This document shows positions 1 to 7,470 of a stretch of DNA of 26,043 nt, piece after piece. The DNA lies in NCBI GenBank assembly GCA_031279305.1, contig JAITIS010000003.1, forward strand, positions 1-26,043. Direction: 5' to 3'. Origin of the DNA: Candidatus Margulisiibacteriota bacterium (lineage in GTDB: Bacteria > Margulisbacteria > Termititenacia > Termititenacales > Termititenacaceae). Every line of letters starts with the position of its first letter. Within the stretch, counting starts at the first letter, position 1. The translations under genes were made by a program, and so were the position numbers. The notes beneath the pieces were generated by a model, which was given only the letters and a program-made list of their open reading frames with translations, made no database searches and had not been told where the DNA came from.

Positions 1-4
1 TCAT
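1..4 (-). CDS. Start of a divergent leftward gene cut by the window edge
   Basis: Only the start codon is visible: CAT at 2-4 reads ATG on the minus strand, followed by an A. It is supported by a perfect Shine-Dalgarno AGGAGG six bases upstream (minus strand, 11-16). The product cannot be known from this window. The gene is transcribed away from ftsQ, so 5-110 is a divergent promoter region. Confidence 0.55.
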
Positions 5-10
5 AATAAG

Positions 11-16
11 CCTCCT
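11..16 (-). promoter_or_regulatory. Ribosome binding site AGGAGG of the divergent gene
   Basis: CCTCCT on the plus strand reads AGGAGG on the minus strand, with CTTATT between it and ATG. This near-consensus site is the only evidence that a gene begins at the left edge. TATATT-like hexamers at 27-38 (minus strand) could be its -10 box, but I see no convincing -35. Confidence 0.6.
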
Positions 17-73
17 AAAAATTGTTAATATAGATATATACCCGTTTTCCCAGAAAATATACTTAAAGTTTTT

Positions 74-102
74 TGGACAAAAGAGTTTTTTGCGTTTAAT
101 AT
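74..102 (+). promoter_or_regulatory. Possible promoter of ftsQ (near-leaderless)
   Basis: TGGACA (74-79, five of six to TTGACA) is followed after 17 bases by TAATAT (97-102, four of six to TATAAT). Eight bases later comes ATG 111, which has no Shine-Dalgarno. A second -10-like box, TATACT, lies at 58-63. The spacing resembles the other putatively leaderless genes here, but this promoter is one of the weaker ones. Confidence 0.35.
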
Positions 103-110
103 ATTTTGGT

Positions 111-788
111 ATGTTGAAAAGAATTTTTATTTTGATGTTAATTATTTTATTTTGTTTTGGCCTCTGGTGGTTTGCCTCTCTGCCGGTCTGGCAGATCGAG
201 AGCGTGGAGATTTCTGGCAATGGCTATATACCTTTGGAAATACTGGCGCCGCGCGCCGAACGCGCGCTTGGCTCTTCCCTATTGCTGCTTGCCAAAAACA
301 GTTTTGATCTGGAGCTGCCTTGGGTGCGTGATTACGCAGTGCGCCGCCGGCTGTTTCCGGCGCGGGCGCTGATCGAAATAGAACCGCGCGATCCGCTTTT
401 TGCTGTGCTGCTGGACGGCCGGGAATATATTATCGACGCGCAGGGCGTGGTTTTGAGCCAGCTGGGCGTGTCGCCGCCTTCCGGCAACGCGGTCAGAGTT
501 CTGCCGTTAAACAGTCTGGCCGATCTGGAATATTTGGCCGCCAACCTGCCGCCGTTAGTTTATTTGCTTGACCAAATTTACCGCCGGGCGGATCTCAGGC
601 TGGATATTTCCAGCAAAAATAATATACAGGTGATCGCCGGAGGCGGTCTAGTTCTCAAATTCGGACAGGCCGTGGATTTTGAGCCGAAATATCAGGCTTT
701 GAAAAGTATTCTGGCGGATGTGCGCTCGGATCTGCCGAAAATCCAGTATATCGATCTAAGTTCTTATAGGACACCGGCGGTAAAATAA
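111..788 (+). CDS. ftsQ: Cell division protein FtsQ (POTRA domain)
   Basis: FtsQ is a bitopic divisome protein that links early and late cell-division proteins; the bulk of it lies outside the cytoplasmic membrane. The protein (225 aa from ATG 111) begins with two basic residues and one hydrophobic helix (about residues 4-22). A POTRA-type segment follows, with IESVEISGNGYIP and LPWVRDYAVRRRLFPA, then IEIEPRDPLFAV and a D-x-x-G turn. The C-terminus has the family's FG...K...L and YIDLSSYRTPAVK ending. ATG 111 is preferred; an in-frame TTG at 90 with a weak AAAGAG adds seven residues. The gene is not in a division/cell-wall cluster: neither ftsA, ftsZ nor mur genes are adjacent, and clpC follows 31 bases downstream. 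Family assignment is by motif pattern and is fairly secure. Confidence 0.85.
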   Translation: MLKRIFILMLIILFCFGLWWFASLPVWQIESVEISGNGYIPLEILAPRAERALGSSLLLLAKNSFDLELPWVRDYAVRRRLFPARALIEIEPRDPLFAVLLDGREYIIDAQGVVLSQLGVSPPSGNAVRVLPLNSLADLEYLAANLPPLVYLLDQIYRRADLRLDISSKNNIQVIAGGGLVLKFGQAVDFEPKYQALKSILADVRSDLPKIQYIDLSSYRTPAVK

Positions 789-796
789 TATATAAT
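768..796 (+). promoter_or_regulatory. Promoter of clpC
   Basis: A perfect TATAAT at 791-796 sits 17 bases after AGGACA (768-773, four of six to TTGACA). The -35 lies inside the 3' end of ftsQ. Transcription would start near 803, giving a short leader that includes AGGGGG just before ATG 820. Confidence 0.5.
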
Positions 797-819
797 GTAA
801 ACCAATATAGGGGGTTGAT

Positions 820-3120
820 ATGTTTTCAAGATTTACCGAAAAAGCTATACAGATTATTATCGCCGCGCAGGAGCTGGCCAGAGAATTTTCTAGCGAGGCG
901 CTGGGTACGGAGCATCTGCTTTTGGCTTTGCTGGAGGCCGCGGAAAAAGACGGCATTATTTTGAAGGTTTTGAAAAATATCCGCGTGGGTAAAGAAGATC
1001 TGATCGACGAGCTGGAGGAAATAATTTCCAGCAAAACCAAAGGCGCCGCGCCGGAGAATATTCCGTTTACGCCGCAGGTAAAAAAAGTTTTGGGCTATGC
1101 TTGGGAAGAAGCCCGGCAGCTCGGTCATTCCTCGGTCAGTGTTGAGCATTTATTTTTGGCTTTGCTGCACGAGGCGGACAGCGCGGCCTCCCGGATTTTG
1201 AATGCCCGTGCGGTATCCCTGCTGGCCGCCAAAAACGCCGTCCTGAGCTTGCTCGGCGCGGAAGTGCAGGCCGAGTCCGCGGAATACAAATTGCCGCAGG
1301 ACACGCCGCTTTTGAATGAATTTGCCCGCGATCTGACTTGGCTGGCTATGCAAAACAAGCTTGATCCGGTGGTGGGCCGCGAACGCGAGATCGAGCGCAT
1401 CGTGCAGATTTTATCCCGCCGCACCAAAAATAATCCAGTTTTGACCGGCGATGCCGGCGTGGGCAAAACCGCTATCGTCGAAGGCTTGGCGCAGCGCATT
1501 CTTAAAAAAGAAGTTCCCAAAAATCTGCTTGGCAAGCGCGTGGTGACTCTGGATTTGGGACTGCTGGTGGCCGGCACTAAATACCGCGGCGAATTTGAAG
1601 ATCGGATGAAAAAACTGCTGGCCGAGGTGAAAAAAGCCGGCAATATAATAATGTTTGTCGATGAACTGCACACAATAGTCGGCACCGGCTCCACCGAAGG
1701 CTCGCTGGACGTGGCCAATATGTTTAAACCGGCGATGGCGCGCGGCGAGGTGCAGGTGATCGGCGCGACGACTTTGAATGAATACCGTAAATTTATCGAA
1801 AATGACGCGGCTTTGGAGCGCCGCTTTCAATCCATACTGGTCGACCCGCCGACCAATGAAGAAACCTTAAAAATTTTGCAGGGCATTATCGGCCGCTACG
1901 AGGAATTCCACGAGGTCAAGTTTCTGCCGGAGGCGCTGGAAGCGGCTGTGCAGCTTTCGGTGCGCTATATTGCCGACCGCCAGCTGCCGGATAAAGCGGT
2001 AGACCTGATCGATGAGGCGGCTTCGCGCGTGATTTTGAAAGGCCGCAAAAAATCTGTCTCGGCGGAAGACATCGCCGAGATCGTGGCGCTCTGGAAGGGT
2101 ATCCCGGTGACACAGGTTTCCAAGAGTGAATCCGAGCGTCTGCTCGGTATGGCGGACGAATTGAAAAAAAGAATCATCGGCCAAGATGATGCGGTGGCCG
2201 CGCTGGTCAAGGCAATCAAGCGCGCCAAAGCCGGGCTTAAAGACCCCCGGCGGCCGACGGGCTCGTTTATATTTTTGGGCGCGTCCGGCACGGGCAAAAC
2301 CGAGCTGGCCAAAGTGCTGGCCGAGTTTATGTTCGGCGATCAGAACAATATGGTGCGCATCGATATGTCCGAGTATACGGAAAAACATACAGTTTCCCGT
2401 CTGGTCGGCTCTCCGCCCGGCTATGTCGGCCACGATGAAGGCGGCCAGCTTACCGAGCCGGTGCGCCGGCGGCCTTATTCTGTCGTGCTTTTTGACGAGA
2501 TCGAAAAAGCCGCGACGGAAGTGCACAATATTCTCTTGCAGATTATGGACGATGGTATTTTGACCGATGCCAATGGCCGCAAAGTGGATTTCAAAAACAC
2601 GGTGGTCATTATGACTTCCAATGTCGGCACCCAGATGCTCAAAAAAGACAACACGATGGGCTTTGTGGCCAGAGAAGATAAAAATAAAAAGTCTTACGAG
2701 AAAATCAAAGAAACTGTGCTGTCCGAGCTGAAAAACGCTTTTCCGCCGGAATTTTTGAACCGTATTGACGACACGATTATTTTTAAAATGCTGGATAGAG
2801 ATGATATGCAAAAAATTGTCCGGATTATGCTGGGTGATCTGAATAAACGCCTGTTGTCCAGCGGCTTGACGCTGTCTATTTCTGATGCGGCTGCCAGTCT
2901 GCTGGTCGAGCAGGGCTTTGTCGAAAATCAAGGCGCTAGGCCCCTGCGGCGCATTATTCAGGACAGGATTGAAAACCCGCTGGCGGACAAACTGCTTTTG
3001 GGCGAAATCGCCGAGAACAGCGAAGTAAAGATCGATCTTAAAAACAAAGAATTAACCTTTACCGCTGTTTCCGCCGCCCGTCCGCGCCGCAAACCCCGTA
3101 AAAAACTGGTCAAGGCGTAA
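820..3120 (+). CDS. clpC: ClpC-type AAA+ unfoldase without middle (UVR) domain
   Basis: This Hsp100 unfoldase is expected to feed substrates to ClpP in the cytoplasm. The 766-residue protein has a double Clp-N domain (about 1-145). The first AAA+ module has Walker A GDAGVGKT (210-217), Walker B IIMFVDE (276-282) and ERR (333-335). The second has Walker A GASGTGKT (487-494) and Walker B VVLFDEIE (555-562). MGF at 613-615 aligns with the ClpP-binding loop of ClpC (VGF in Bacillus), which argues against ClpB. The long coiled middle/UVR insertion normally found after the first module is absent: only about ten residues (KGRKKSVSAE) separate DLIDEAASR from the next helix. The tail is very basic (RPRRKPRKKLVKA). 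AGGGGG precedes ATG 820. ClpA is the alternative, but the N-terminus resembles ClpC more. No ctsR, mcsA or mcsB is nearby. Confidence 0.93.
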   Translation: MFSRFTEKAIQIIIAAQELAREFSSEALGTEHLLLALLEAAEKDGIILKVLKNIRVGKEDLIDELEEIISSKTKGAAPENIPFTPQVKKVLGYAWEEARQLGHSSVSVEHLFLALLHEADSAASRILNARAVSLLAAKNAVLSLLGAEVQAESAEYKLPQDTPLLNEFARDLTWLAMQNKLDPVVGREREIERIVQILSRRTKNNPVLTGDAGVGKTAIVEGLAQRILKKEVPKNLLGKRVVTLDLGLLVAGTKYRGEFEDRMKKLLAEVKKAGNIIMFVDELHTIVGTGSTEGSLDVANMFKPAMARGEVQVIGATTLNEYRKFIENDAALERRFQSILVDPPTNEETLKILQGIIGRYEEFHEVKFLPEALEAAVQLSVRYIADRQLPDKAVDLIDEAASRVILKGRKKSVSAEDIAEIVALWKGIPVTQVSKSESERLLGMADELKKRIIGQDDAVAALVKAIKRAKAGLKDPRRPTGSFIFLGASGTGKTELAKVLAEFMFGDQNNMVRIDMSEYTEKHTVSRLVGSPPGYVGHDEGGQLTEPVRRRPYSVVLFDEIEKAATEVHNILLQIMDDGILTDANGRKVDFKNTVVIMTSNVGTQMLKKDNTMGFVAREDKNKKSYEKIKETVLSELKNAFPPEFLNRIDDTIIFKMLDRDDMQKIVRIMLGDLNKRLLSSGLTLSISDAAASLLVEQGFVENQGARPLRRIIQDRIENPLADKLLLGEIAENSEVKIDLKNKELTFTAVSAARPRRKPRKKLVKA

Positions 3121-3135
3121 GCCTTTTGCTATAAT
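3107..3135 (+). promoter_or_regulatory. Promoter of ribH
   Basis: TGGTCA (3107-3112) and a perfect TATAAT (3130-3135) are spaced by 17 bases. The -35 lies in the last codons of clpC and the -10 just after its stop. GAGGAG at 3154-3159 is the ribosome site for ATG 3165, so ribH has a conventional short leader. Confidence 0.55.
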
Positions 3136-3164
3136 CACATTCCTAGTTTTCTTGAGGAGTTTTT

Positions 3165-3629
3165 ATGCGGGAAATTGCGGGTAAATACGAGGCCGCCGGC
3201 CTAAAAATAGCGTTGGTGATCAGCCGTTTCAACGAATTGATCTCCCAAAAACTGCTGGACGGCGCGGTTGATTGTCTGAAACGTCACGGTTTTGCGGACA
3301 CAGACGGCGTGATTGTCTGGGTTTCCGGCGCTCTGGAGATACCTCTGGTTGCCAAAAAACTGGCCGCTTCCGGCCAATACGACGCGGTGCTCGCGCTGGG
3401 CGCGGTCATTCAGGGTGAGACAGCGCATTTTGAAGTGGTGGCTGCGGAGTCAGCCAAAGGCATCGCGCAGGCGGCGTTGCAGACTCAGGTGCCGGTTGTC
3501 AACGGTATTTTGACGACCAATACCGTCGAGCAGGCGATGGCGCGCGCCGGCGTGAAATCCGGCAACAAAGGTTTTGAGGCGGCGATGACTGCGATTGAGA
3601 CGGCCAATATACTCAAGCAGCTGAAGTAA
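3165..3629 (+). CDS. ribH: 6,7-dimethyl-8-ribityllumazine synthase
   Basis: RibH condenses 5-amino-6-ribitylamino-uracil with 3,4-dihydroxy-2-butanone 4-phosphate, the penultimate step of riboflavin synthesis, in the cytoplasm. The 154-residue protein has the usual family length. Motifs in order: SRFNE (20-24), the WVSGALEIP substrate loop (52-60), GAVIQGETAHFE with the proposed catalytic His88, NGILTTNT in the phosphate-binding region, and a C-terminal GNKGFEAAMTAIE helix. GAGGAG precedes ATG 3165. No ribA, ribB, ribD or ribE is visible, and I see no FMN-riboswitch-like leader in the 44-base gap, so the gene is isolated from its pathway. The next gene starts nine bases after its stop and may be co-transcribed. 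Confidence 0.96.
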   Translation: MREIAGKYEAAGLKIALVISRFNELISQKLLDGAVDCLKRHGFADTDGVIVWVSGALEIPLVAKKLAASGQYDAVLALGAVIQGETAHFEVVAAESAKGIAQAALQTQVPVVNGILTTNTVEQAMARAGVKSGNKGFEAAMTAIETANILKQLK

Positions 3630-3638
3630 AAGGAAAAT

Positions 3639-4748
3639 ATGGCCAGCGTGGAGCTTAAAAATCTGACAAAGTCTTATGACGGCTCCAATATCATAGTCAA
3701 AAATATCGATTTGCATATTAAAGACGGCGAGTTTGTGGTGCTAGTCGGGCCTTCCGGTTGCGGCAAGACCACCACGCTCAGGATGATTGCCGGTTTGGAA
3801 GATGTAACCGGCGGAGAGATTTTTATTGACGATAAAGTCGTCAATGATATGCATCCCAAAGACCGGGACATCGCGATGGTTTTTCAAAACTACGCTTTGT
3901 ATCCGCATATGACTGTGCGGGAAAATATGTCTTTTGGCCTTAAACTGCGCAAAACTCCGCCGGCGGTCATCAAAGAGAGGGTGCTGGAAGCCTCGGAGAT
4001 ACTGGGGCTGGAAGATTATCTGGATCGCAAGCCCCGCCAGTTGTCCGGCGGCCAGCGGCAGAGAGTGGCTCTGGGGCGGGCGATAGTCCGGCATCCCAGA
4101 GTTTTTCTGATGGATGAGCCGCTTTCCAATCTGGATGCCAAACTGCGTGTGCAGACCCGCGGCGAGATTAAGAAGCTGCATAACCGCCTGCACGCTACGG
4201 TGGTTTACGTGACTCACGATCAGGTGGAGGCGATGACGCTGGGCGACCGGATCGCCGTGATGAGCGACGGCGTTATCCAGCAATGCGCGCCGGCCATCAA
4301 TGTGTACGACGAGCCGGCGAATATTTTTGTCGGCGGGTTTATCGGCTCTCCGGCAATGAACTTTATTCCGGGGCGGATCGGCAAAAAAGGCCAGATTTTT
4401 GAGTTCGAGGCGGAAAATTTCAAGCTCCAGCTGCCCAAAAGCTTGGTGGACGAATATCTAAAACTCGCCGGCAAAGACATAATCTTGGGCATTCGTCCGA
4501 CGGACATTTACGACAAGACCGCTCTGCCCTGGCTGCATTTGGAAAAAGAACAGCCCGTGGCCGCCCGGGTGGATTTCAGCGAAAAACTCGGCACGGAAAA
4601 TTACGTGTATGTGCACGCCGGCCAGCAGCTTTTGACCGCGCGGGTGGATTCCCACATCGAATGCCGCGAAAATCAAGAGATCGCCCTGTATCTTAATCTC
4701 CAGAAAATGCATCTTTTTGATCCGGCCACCCAAAAAATTTTGATATAA
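3639..4748 (+). CDS. ABC sugar transporter ATP-binding protein (MalK/UgpC/MsmK type)
   Basis: This is the ATPase subunit of a carbohydrate-type ABC importer, acting on the inner face of the membrane. The 369-residue protein has Walker A GPSGCGKT (37-44), Q-loop Gln83 in VFQNYALYPHMTV, signature LSGGQ (135-139), Walker B VFLMDE (155-160) and H-loop His193. A C-terminal regulatory region from about 240 has EPANIFVGGFIGSPAMN and an IRPTDIY motif typical of MalK/UgpC. No permease or binding protein lies nearby, as seen for shared ATPases such as MsmK that serve several importers. AAGGA four bases before ATG 3639, and a nine-base gap after ribH, suggest joint transcription. The transported substrate cannot be told from sequence. 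Confidence 0.9.
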   Translation: MASVELKNLTKSYDGSNIIVKNIDLHIKDGEFVVLVGPSGCGKTTTLRMIAGLEDVTGGEIFIDDKVVNDMHPKDRDIAMVFQNYALYPHMTVRENMSFGLKLRKTPPAVIKERVLEASEILGLEDYLDRKPRQLSGGQRQRVALGRAIVRHPRVFLMDEPLSNLDAKLRVQTRGEIKKLHNRLHATVVYVTHDQVEAMTLGDRIAVMSDGVIQQCAPAINVYDEPANIFVGGFIGSPAMNFIPGRIGKKGQIFEFEAENFKLQLPKSLVDEYLKLAGKDIILGIRPTDIYDKTALPWLHLEKEQPVAARVDFSEKLGTENYVYVHAGQQLLTARVDSHIECRENQEIALYLNLQKMHLFDPATQKILI

Positions 4749-4749
4749 T
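4744..4749 (+). promoter_or_regulatory. -10 box overlapping the malK-type stop codon
   Basis: A perfect TATAAT overlaps the TAA stop of the upstream gene and ends six bases before GTG 4756. Transcription would start at or next to the start codon. There is no Shine-Dalgarno. No good -35 is visible at 16-18 bases; TTGATC at 4717-4722 is too far, at 21. Confidence 0.5.
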
Positions 4750-4755
4750 ATCCGC

Positions 4756-6807
4756 GTGGCGGAAGACAAACTGATCGACAACAGCATAGACCTCACTTCT
4801 TTTAAGACCGAGCGGCAGATGCAGGGCGACGTGCAGTCGGTCAGCTCTTTTTTTCAGCTGGCGCAGGAGGCTTTCAACGAAAGACGCTACCGCGTGGCGA
4901 TGATCTACCTGCGCAAGATTATCCAGATCGACAGCGCCTGCGCCTCCGCTTTCAAAATGCTGGCGCGCATTTTTCAGATCAGGAAAAATTATAAGAAAGC
5001 GGCGGAAATTCTGCGGCAGGGCGTGGAGATCAATTTTCGCGACGCCGATCTGCATTATCAGCTGGGCTATGCCTATTATCTGCAGGGCGATAAACAGCTG
5101 TTTGCCAGAGAGTGCACCAAGGCGCTGGTTGTTAATCCTCATTACGCCAAGGCTTATTATGCGCTGGCGCTTTTGAATTTTGAAAACAAAAAATACGACA
5201 AAGCCGGCGCCGAGCTGGAAAAATGCCTGAAATTGAACGCGCACGATATTGAGGGGCATTATCTGCTGGCGCGCATTCACCTGCGCCGCCGGGATTTTGC
5301 CGCGGCGCGTCAGGAATTTGCGCAGACTATTTCCTTAAACGTGAATTATCTGCCCGGACATTATTATCTGGCCGGGCTGTTTTACCGGGAAGGCCGGCTG
5401 GAGGAAGCGCTGGAGCATTATCTGAGCTGCGGCCGGGACAGGCTGCCTAAAATACAAAAGAGAGTGGAGAAATGTTTTGCCGGCATTCTGCGGACTAATG
5501 AGGCGCGCCTGCAGCAAAACCCGCGCGATATCGACGCGTTGATGGACATCGCCACGCTGTATTTCCGCAAAGCGGATTATCCCGCGGCCAAATCCGCTCT
5601 GGAGAAAATAATGCAGATCGCGCCGAACTTTGTGCAGGCGCAGATCAATTACGGCTTGATGTTAGTCTATGAGAATAAATATCTGGAGGCGGTGAAAAAA
5701 TATCAGGAGGTCTTAAAAAAATCGCCGGCCAGCCGCGAAGCCCGGATCAATCTGGATAAAGCCTATCTGCTGGCCGAAAAATATTTTTTTCAATATTTTG
5801 AATACGAATCCTCGCGCCGGGATTTGCTGGAACTGTATATGCTCAAGCAGGATTATGCCAAAGCCGTGCTGATTATGCTGGAGTTAGACACGGATATTTA
5901 CGCCAGAACAATTTTGGATCAGCTGACCAAAGGTATTGCCTCTTATAAGATTTACGAGGCGGCGGTGCTGTTCCTGCTCGGCGAGATCAGGCAGGCCGAG
6001 TATATGTTCAAACATCTGGAAGAAGAGACAAAAGACAATCATATTATTTACTATTTTCTAGGGCTTTTAGCCAAACAGGAAAACCACCTGACCGACGCTT
6101 ACCGTTATTTTGAGCGCTCCAAAGCGCTAAAGGAAGATTACTGGTTTGTCGACAAAGAATTATTGCAGATCCGCAGCGAGGCGATTCTGCGCATAGAACG
6201 AAAGCTGTCCGAGGAGGAAGTGGACGAAGGCGTCTGCTATGAATATCTTGATCTGCTGATTCTAACCAAAGCCTACAAAAAAGCTCTGCAGCAGGTCGTA
6301 GCTTGGGAGGACTCCGAGCTTAACCGCGAGCAGCTTCTGGCGCGCAAGAAAAAAGCGCTGGACCTGTATGAACAGGTTTTAGAGTTGGAGCTGGAAAGCG
6401 AAAGTCCCGCCGAAGAGGTGTATTTGGATTTAGGCGAGATATATGTTTTTAAGAAACGCTACAACGAAGCTTTTTTGCTTTTTCAGTCCGCGCTGGCGCA
6501 GTATCCTAAGTCTGAGGCAGTCGCGAAGTATTATAATTATTTGATCAAGAAAAATATCGAAGTGTATGAGGTTATGTTAGACGGTGGCTCGACAATGGTT
6601 TACTACAATCTAGCTGTGCTGTACGCGCTGGCCGGGCGCAAAACGGAAATGTTCAAAATGCTGGAGGCCGCGGTTAGCCGCGACAAAAAACTCGCTATTC
6701 AAGCTAGGTACGAAGAAGCTTTTGCCAAATACCGCGACTTAGACCGCTTCCGCCTCATCACTATCATCGAGGGCGAGGATAAAAATATTTACAGAATGCA
6801 GGACTAG
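4756..6807 (+). CDS. Large tetratricopeptide-repeat protein
   Basis: Specific function unknown. The 683-residue protein is built of TPR helices from about residue 25 onward. Clear repeats include the stretches around RVAMIYLRKIIQIDS, NYKKAAEILRQGVEIN, QLGYAYYLQGD, KYDKAGAELEKCLKLN, RREFAAARQEFAQTISLN-like segments and RLEEALEHYL. A second block lies near DIATLYFRKADYPAAKSALEKIMQIAP, and a C-terminal block near LGEIYVFKKRYNEAFLLFQSAL. No signal peptide or membrane helix is seen, so a cytoplasmic scaffold is inferred. It has no catalytic domain. The start is GTG 4756 without a ribosome site, directly after a TATAAT; the next in-frame ATG codons lie well inside the protein. Its stop is 12 bases from the stop of the convergent HAD gene. 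Confidence 0.85.
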   Translation: MAEDKLIDNSIDLTSFKTERQMQGDVQSVSSFFQLAQEAFNERRYRVAMIYLRKIIQIDSACASAFKMLARIFQIRKNYKKAAEILRQGVEINFRDADLHYQLGYAYYLQGDKQLFARECTKALVVNPHYAKAYYALALLNFENKKYDKAGAELEKCLKLNAHDIEGHYLLARIHLRRRDFAAARQEFAQTISLNVNYLPGHYYLAGLFYREGRLEEALEHYLSCGRDRLPKIQKRVEKCFAGILRTNEARLQQNPRDIDALMDIATLYFRKADYPAAKSALEKIMQIAPNFVQAQINYGLMLVYENKYLEAVKKYQEVLKKSPASREARINLDKAYLLAEKYFFQYFEYESSRRDLLELYMLKQDYAKAVLIMLELDTDIYARTILDQLTKGIASYKIYEAAVLFLLGEIRQAEYMFKHLEEETKDNHIIYYFLGLLAKQENHLTDAYRYFERSKALKEDYWFVDKELLQIRSEAILRIERKLSEEEVDEGVCYEYLDLLILTKAYKKALQQVVAWEDSELNREQLLARKKKALDLYEQVLELELESESPAEEVYLDLGEIYVFKKRYNEAFLLFQSALAQYPKSEAVAKYYNYLIKKNIEVYEVMLDGGSTMVYYNLAVLYALAGRKTEMFKMLEAAVSRDKKLAIQARYEEAFAKYRDLDRFRLITIIEGEDKNIYRMQD

Positions 6808-6819
6808 CCGCCGCCGCTG

Positions 6820-7443
6820 CTATAAATTTAATATCCGCGAAACCTCAAAAAAATCTTTTACAAAATATTTGCCCGCATTTTTATATTTTTCGTTGCCGAT
6901 AATAAAACTGTGCTCGGCGTGTTTGAACATCGGGAGGTCAAACCGGGAGTCTCCGGCGACGGCGATCTCGGATTTGTCCAGATTTAATTTTTGCGCCAGC
7001 GCGGCCAGTATCCGGCCTTTGGCCTCGCCTTTTACCCGCAGGTCGATAGTGCCGTCTAAAATGCCGTTTTTTAGGCCTAGCGGATTGGCGAAGCAGTAAT
7101 CTATTTTGTATTTTTGCGCGAGATGGGCGGCAAACTGGCCGATAGTCGAGGAGATGATCGCGGTGGCAGTATTGCGCGCGCGCAGTCTGTCCATCAGCTC
7201 TGGGAAACCCGGCGTGATTTTTATTCTAGCCTGCGCCCGCCGCAGCAGTTCTGCGCTTTTGCCCGTCCAGCTCAGCGCGTCCCGGCGGGAAAATTCATCG
7301 AAATTTATTTCATCCGCCAAAAATTGCCGTAAAAATAATTCGCCGCCGTTTTGCCAGGTGCCGCATTCATAATGCATCAGCTCCCAGATGCTGGTGCCGT
7401 CGGTGATAGTATGATCCACATCAAAGACAAACAGCTTTTGCAT
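6820..7443 (-). CDS. HAD-family phosphatase, SerB-like (subfamily IB)
   Basis: A small-molecule phosphatase of the HAD superfamily, probably cytoplasmic. The 207-residue protein has motif I FDVDHT with nucleophile Asp8 and acid Asp10, motif II SST at 98-100, a conserved Lys in KGEAKG (138-143) and motif IV GDSRFD (164-169). The helical cap between motifs I and II is of the HAD-IB type found in phosphoserine phosphatase and related enzymes. The substrate is not determinable; the cap is not clearly that of a true SerB. The start is ATG 7443 (MQKLFVFDVD) because the conserved fold begins there; an in-frame ATG at 7476 would add 11 residues and run into the divergent gene. It shares a 27-base divergent promoter with the next gene and ends convergent with the TPR gene. 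Confidence 0.85.
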   Translation of the reverse strand: MQKLFVFDVDHTITDGTSIWELMHYECGTWQNGGELFLRQFLADEINFDEFSRRDALSWTGKSAELLRRAQARIKITPGFPELMDRLRARNTATAIISSTIGQFAAHLAQKYKIDYCFANPLGLKNGILDGTIDLRVKGEAKGRILAALAQKLNLDKSEIAVAGDSRFDLPMFKHAEHSFIIGNEKYKNAGKYFVKDFFEVSRILNL

Positions 7444-7449
7444 ACAGGG

Positions 7450-7462
7450 TTTATAGTATACA
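7450..7462. promoter_or_regulatory. Overlapping divergent -10 boxes
   Basis: Only 27 bases separate ATG 7443 (minus) from ATG 7471 (plus). In this gap TATAAA (minus, 7450-7455) lies six bases from the leftward start and TATACA (plus, 7457-7462) eight bases from the rightward start; GTATAC is shared by both. Neither gene has a Shine-Dalgarno, so both transcripts appear leaderless. No convincing -35 is seen on either side. Confidence 0.4.
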
Positions 7463-7470
7463 CTACGTTT

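Noticed and set aside
1867..2931. Long minus-strand open frame (354 codons) opposite clpC
   Set aside because: It lies wholly antisense to a well-conserved clpC, has a composition rich in Gln, His, Phe and Arg as expected from the reverse frame, and has no motif or ribosome site.
7351..7470. Upstream extension of the PhnP-like protein to 7351
   Set aside because: It would overlap the start of the divergent HAD gene, and the family fold begins at ATG 7471 (MQITFLGTGTSSG).
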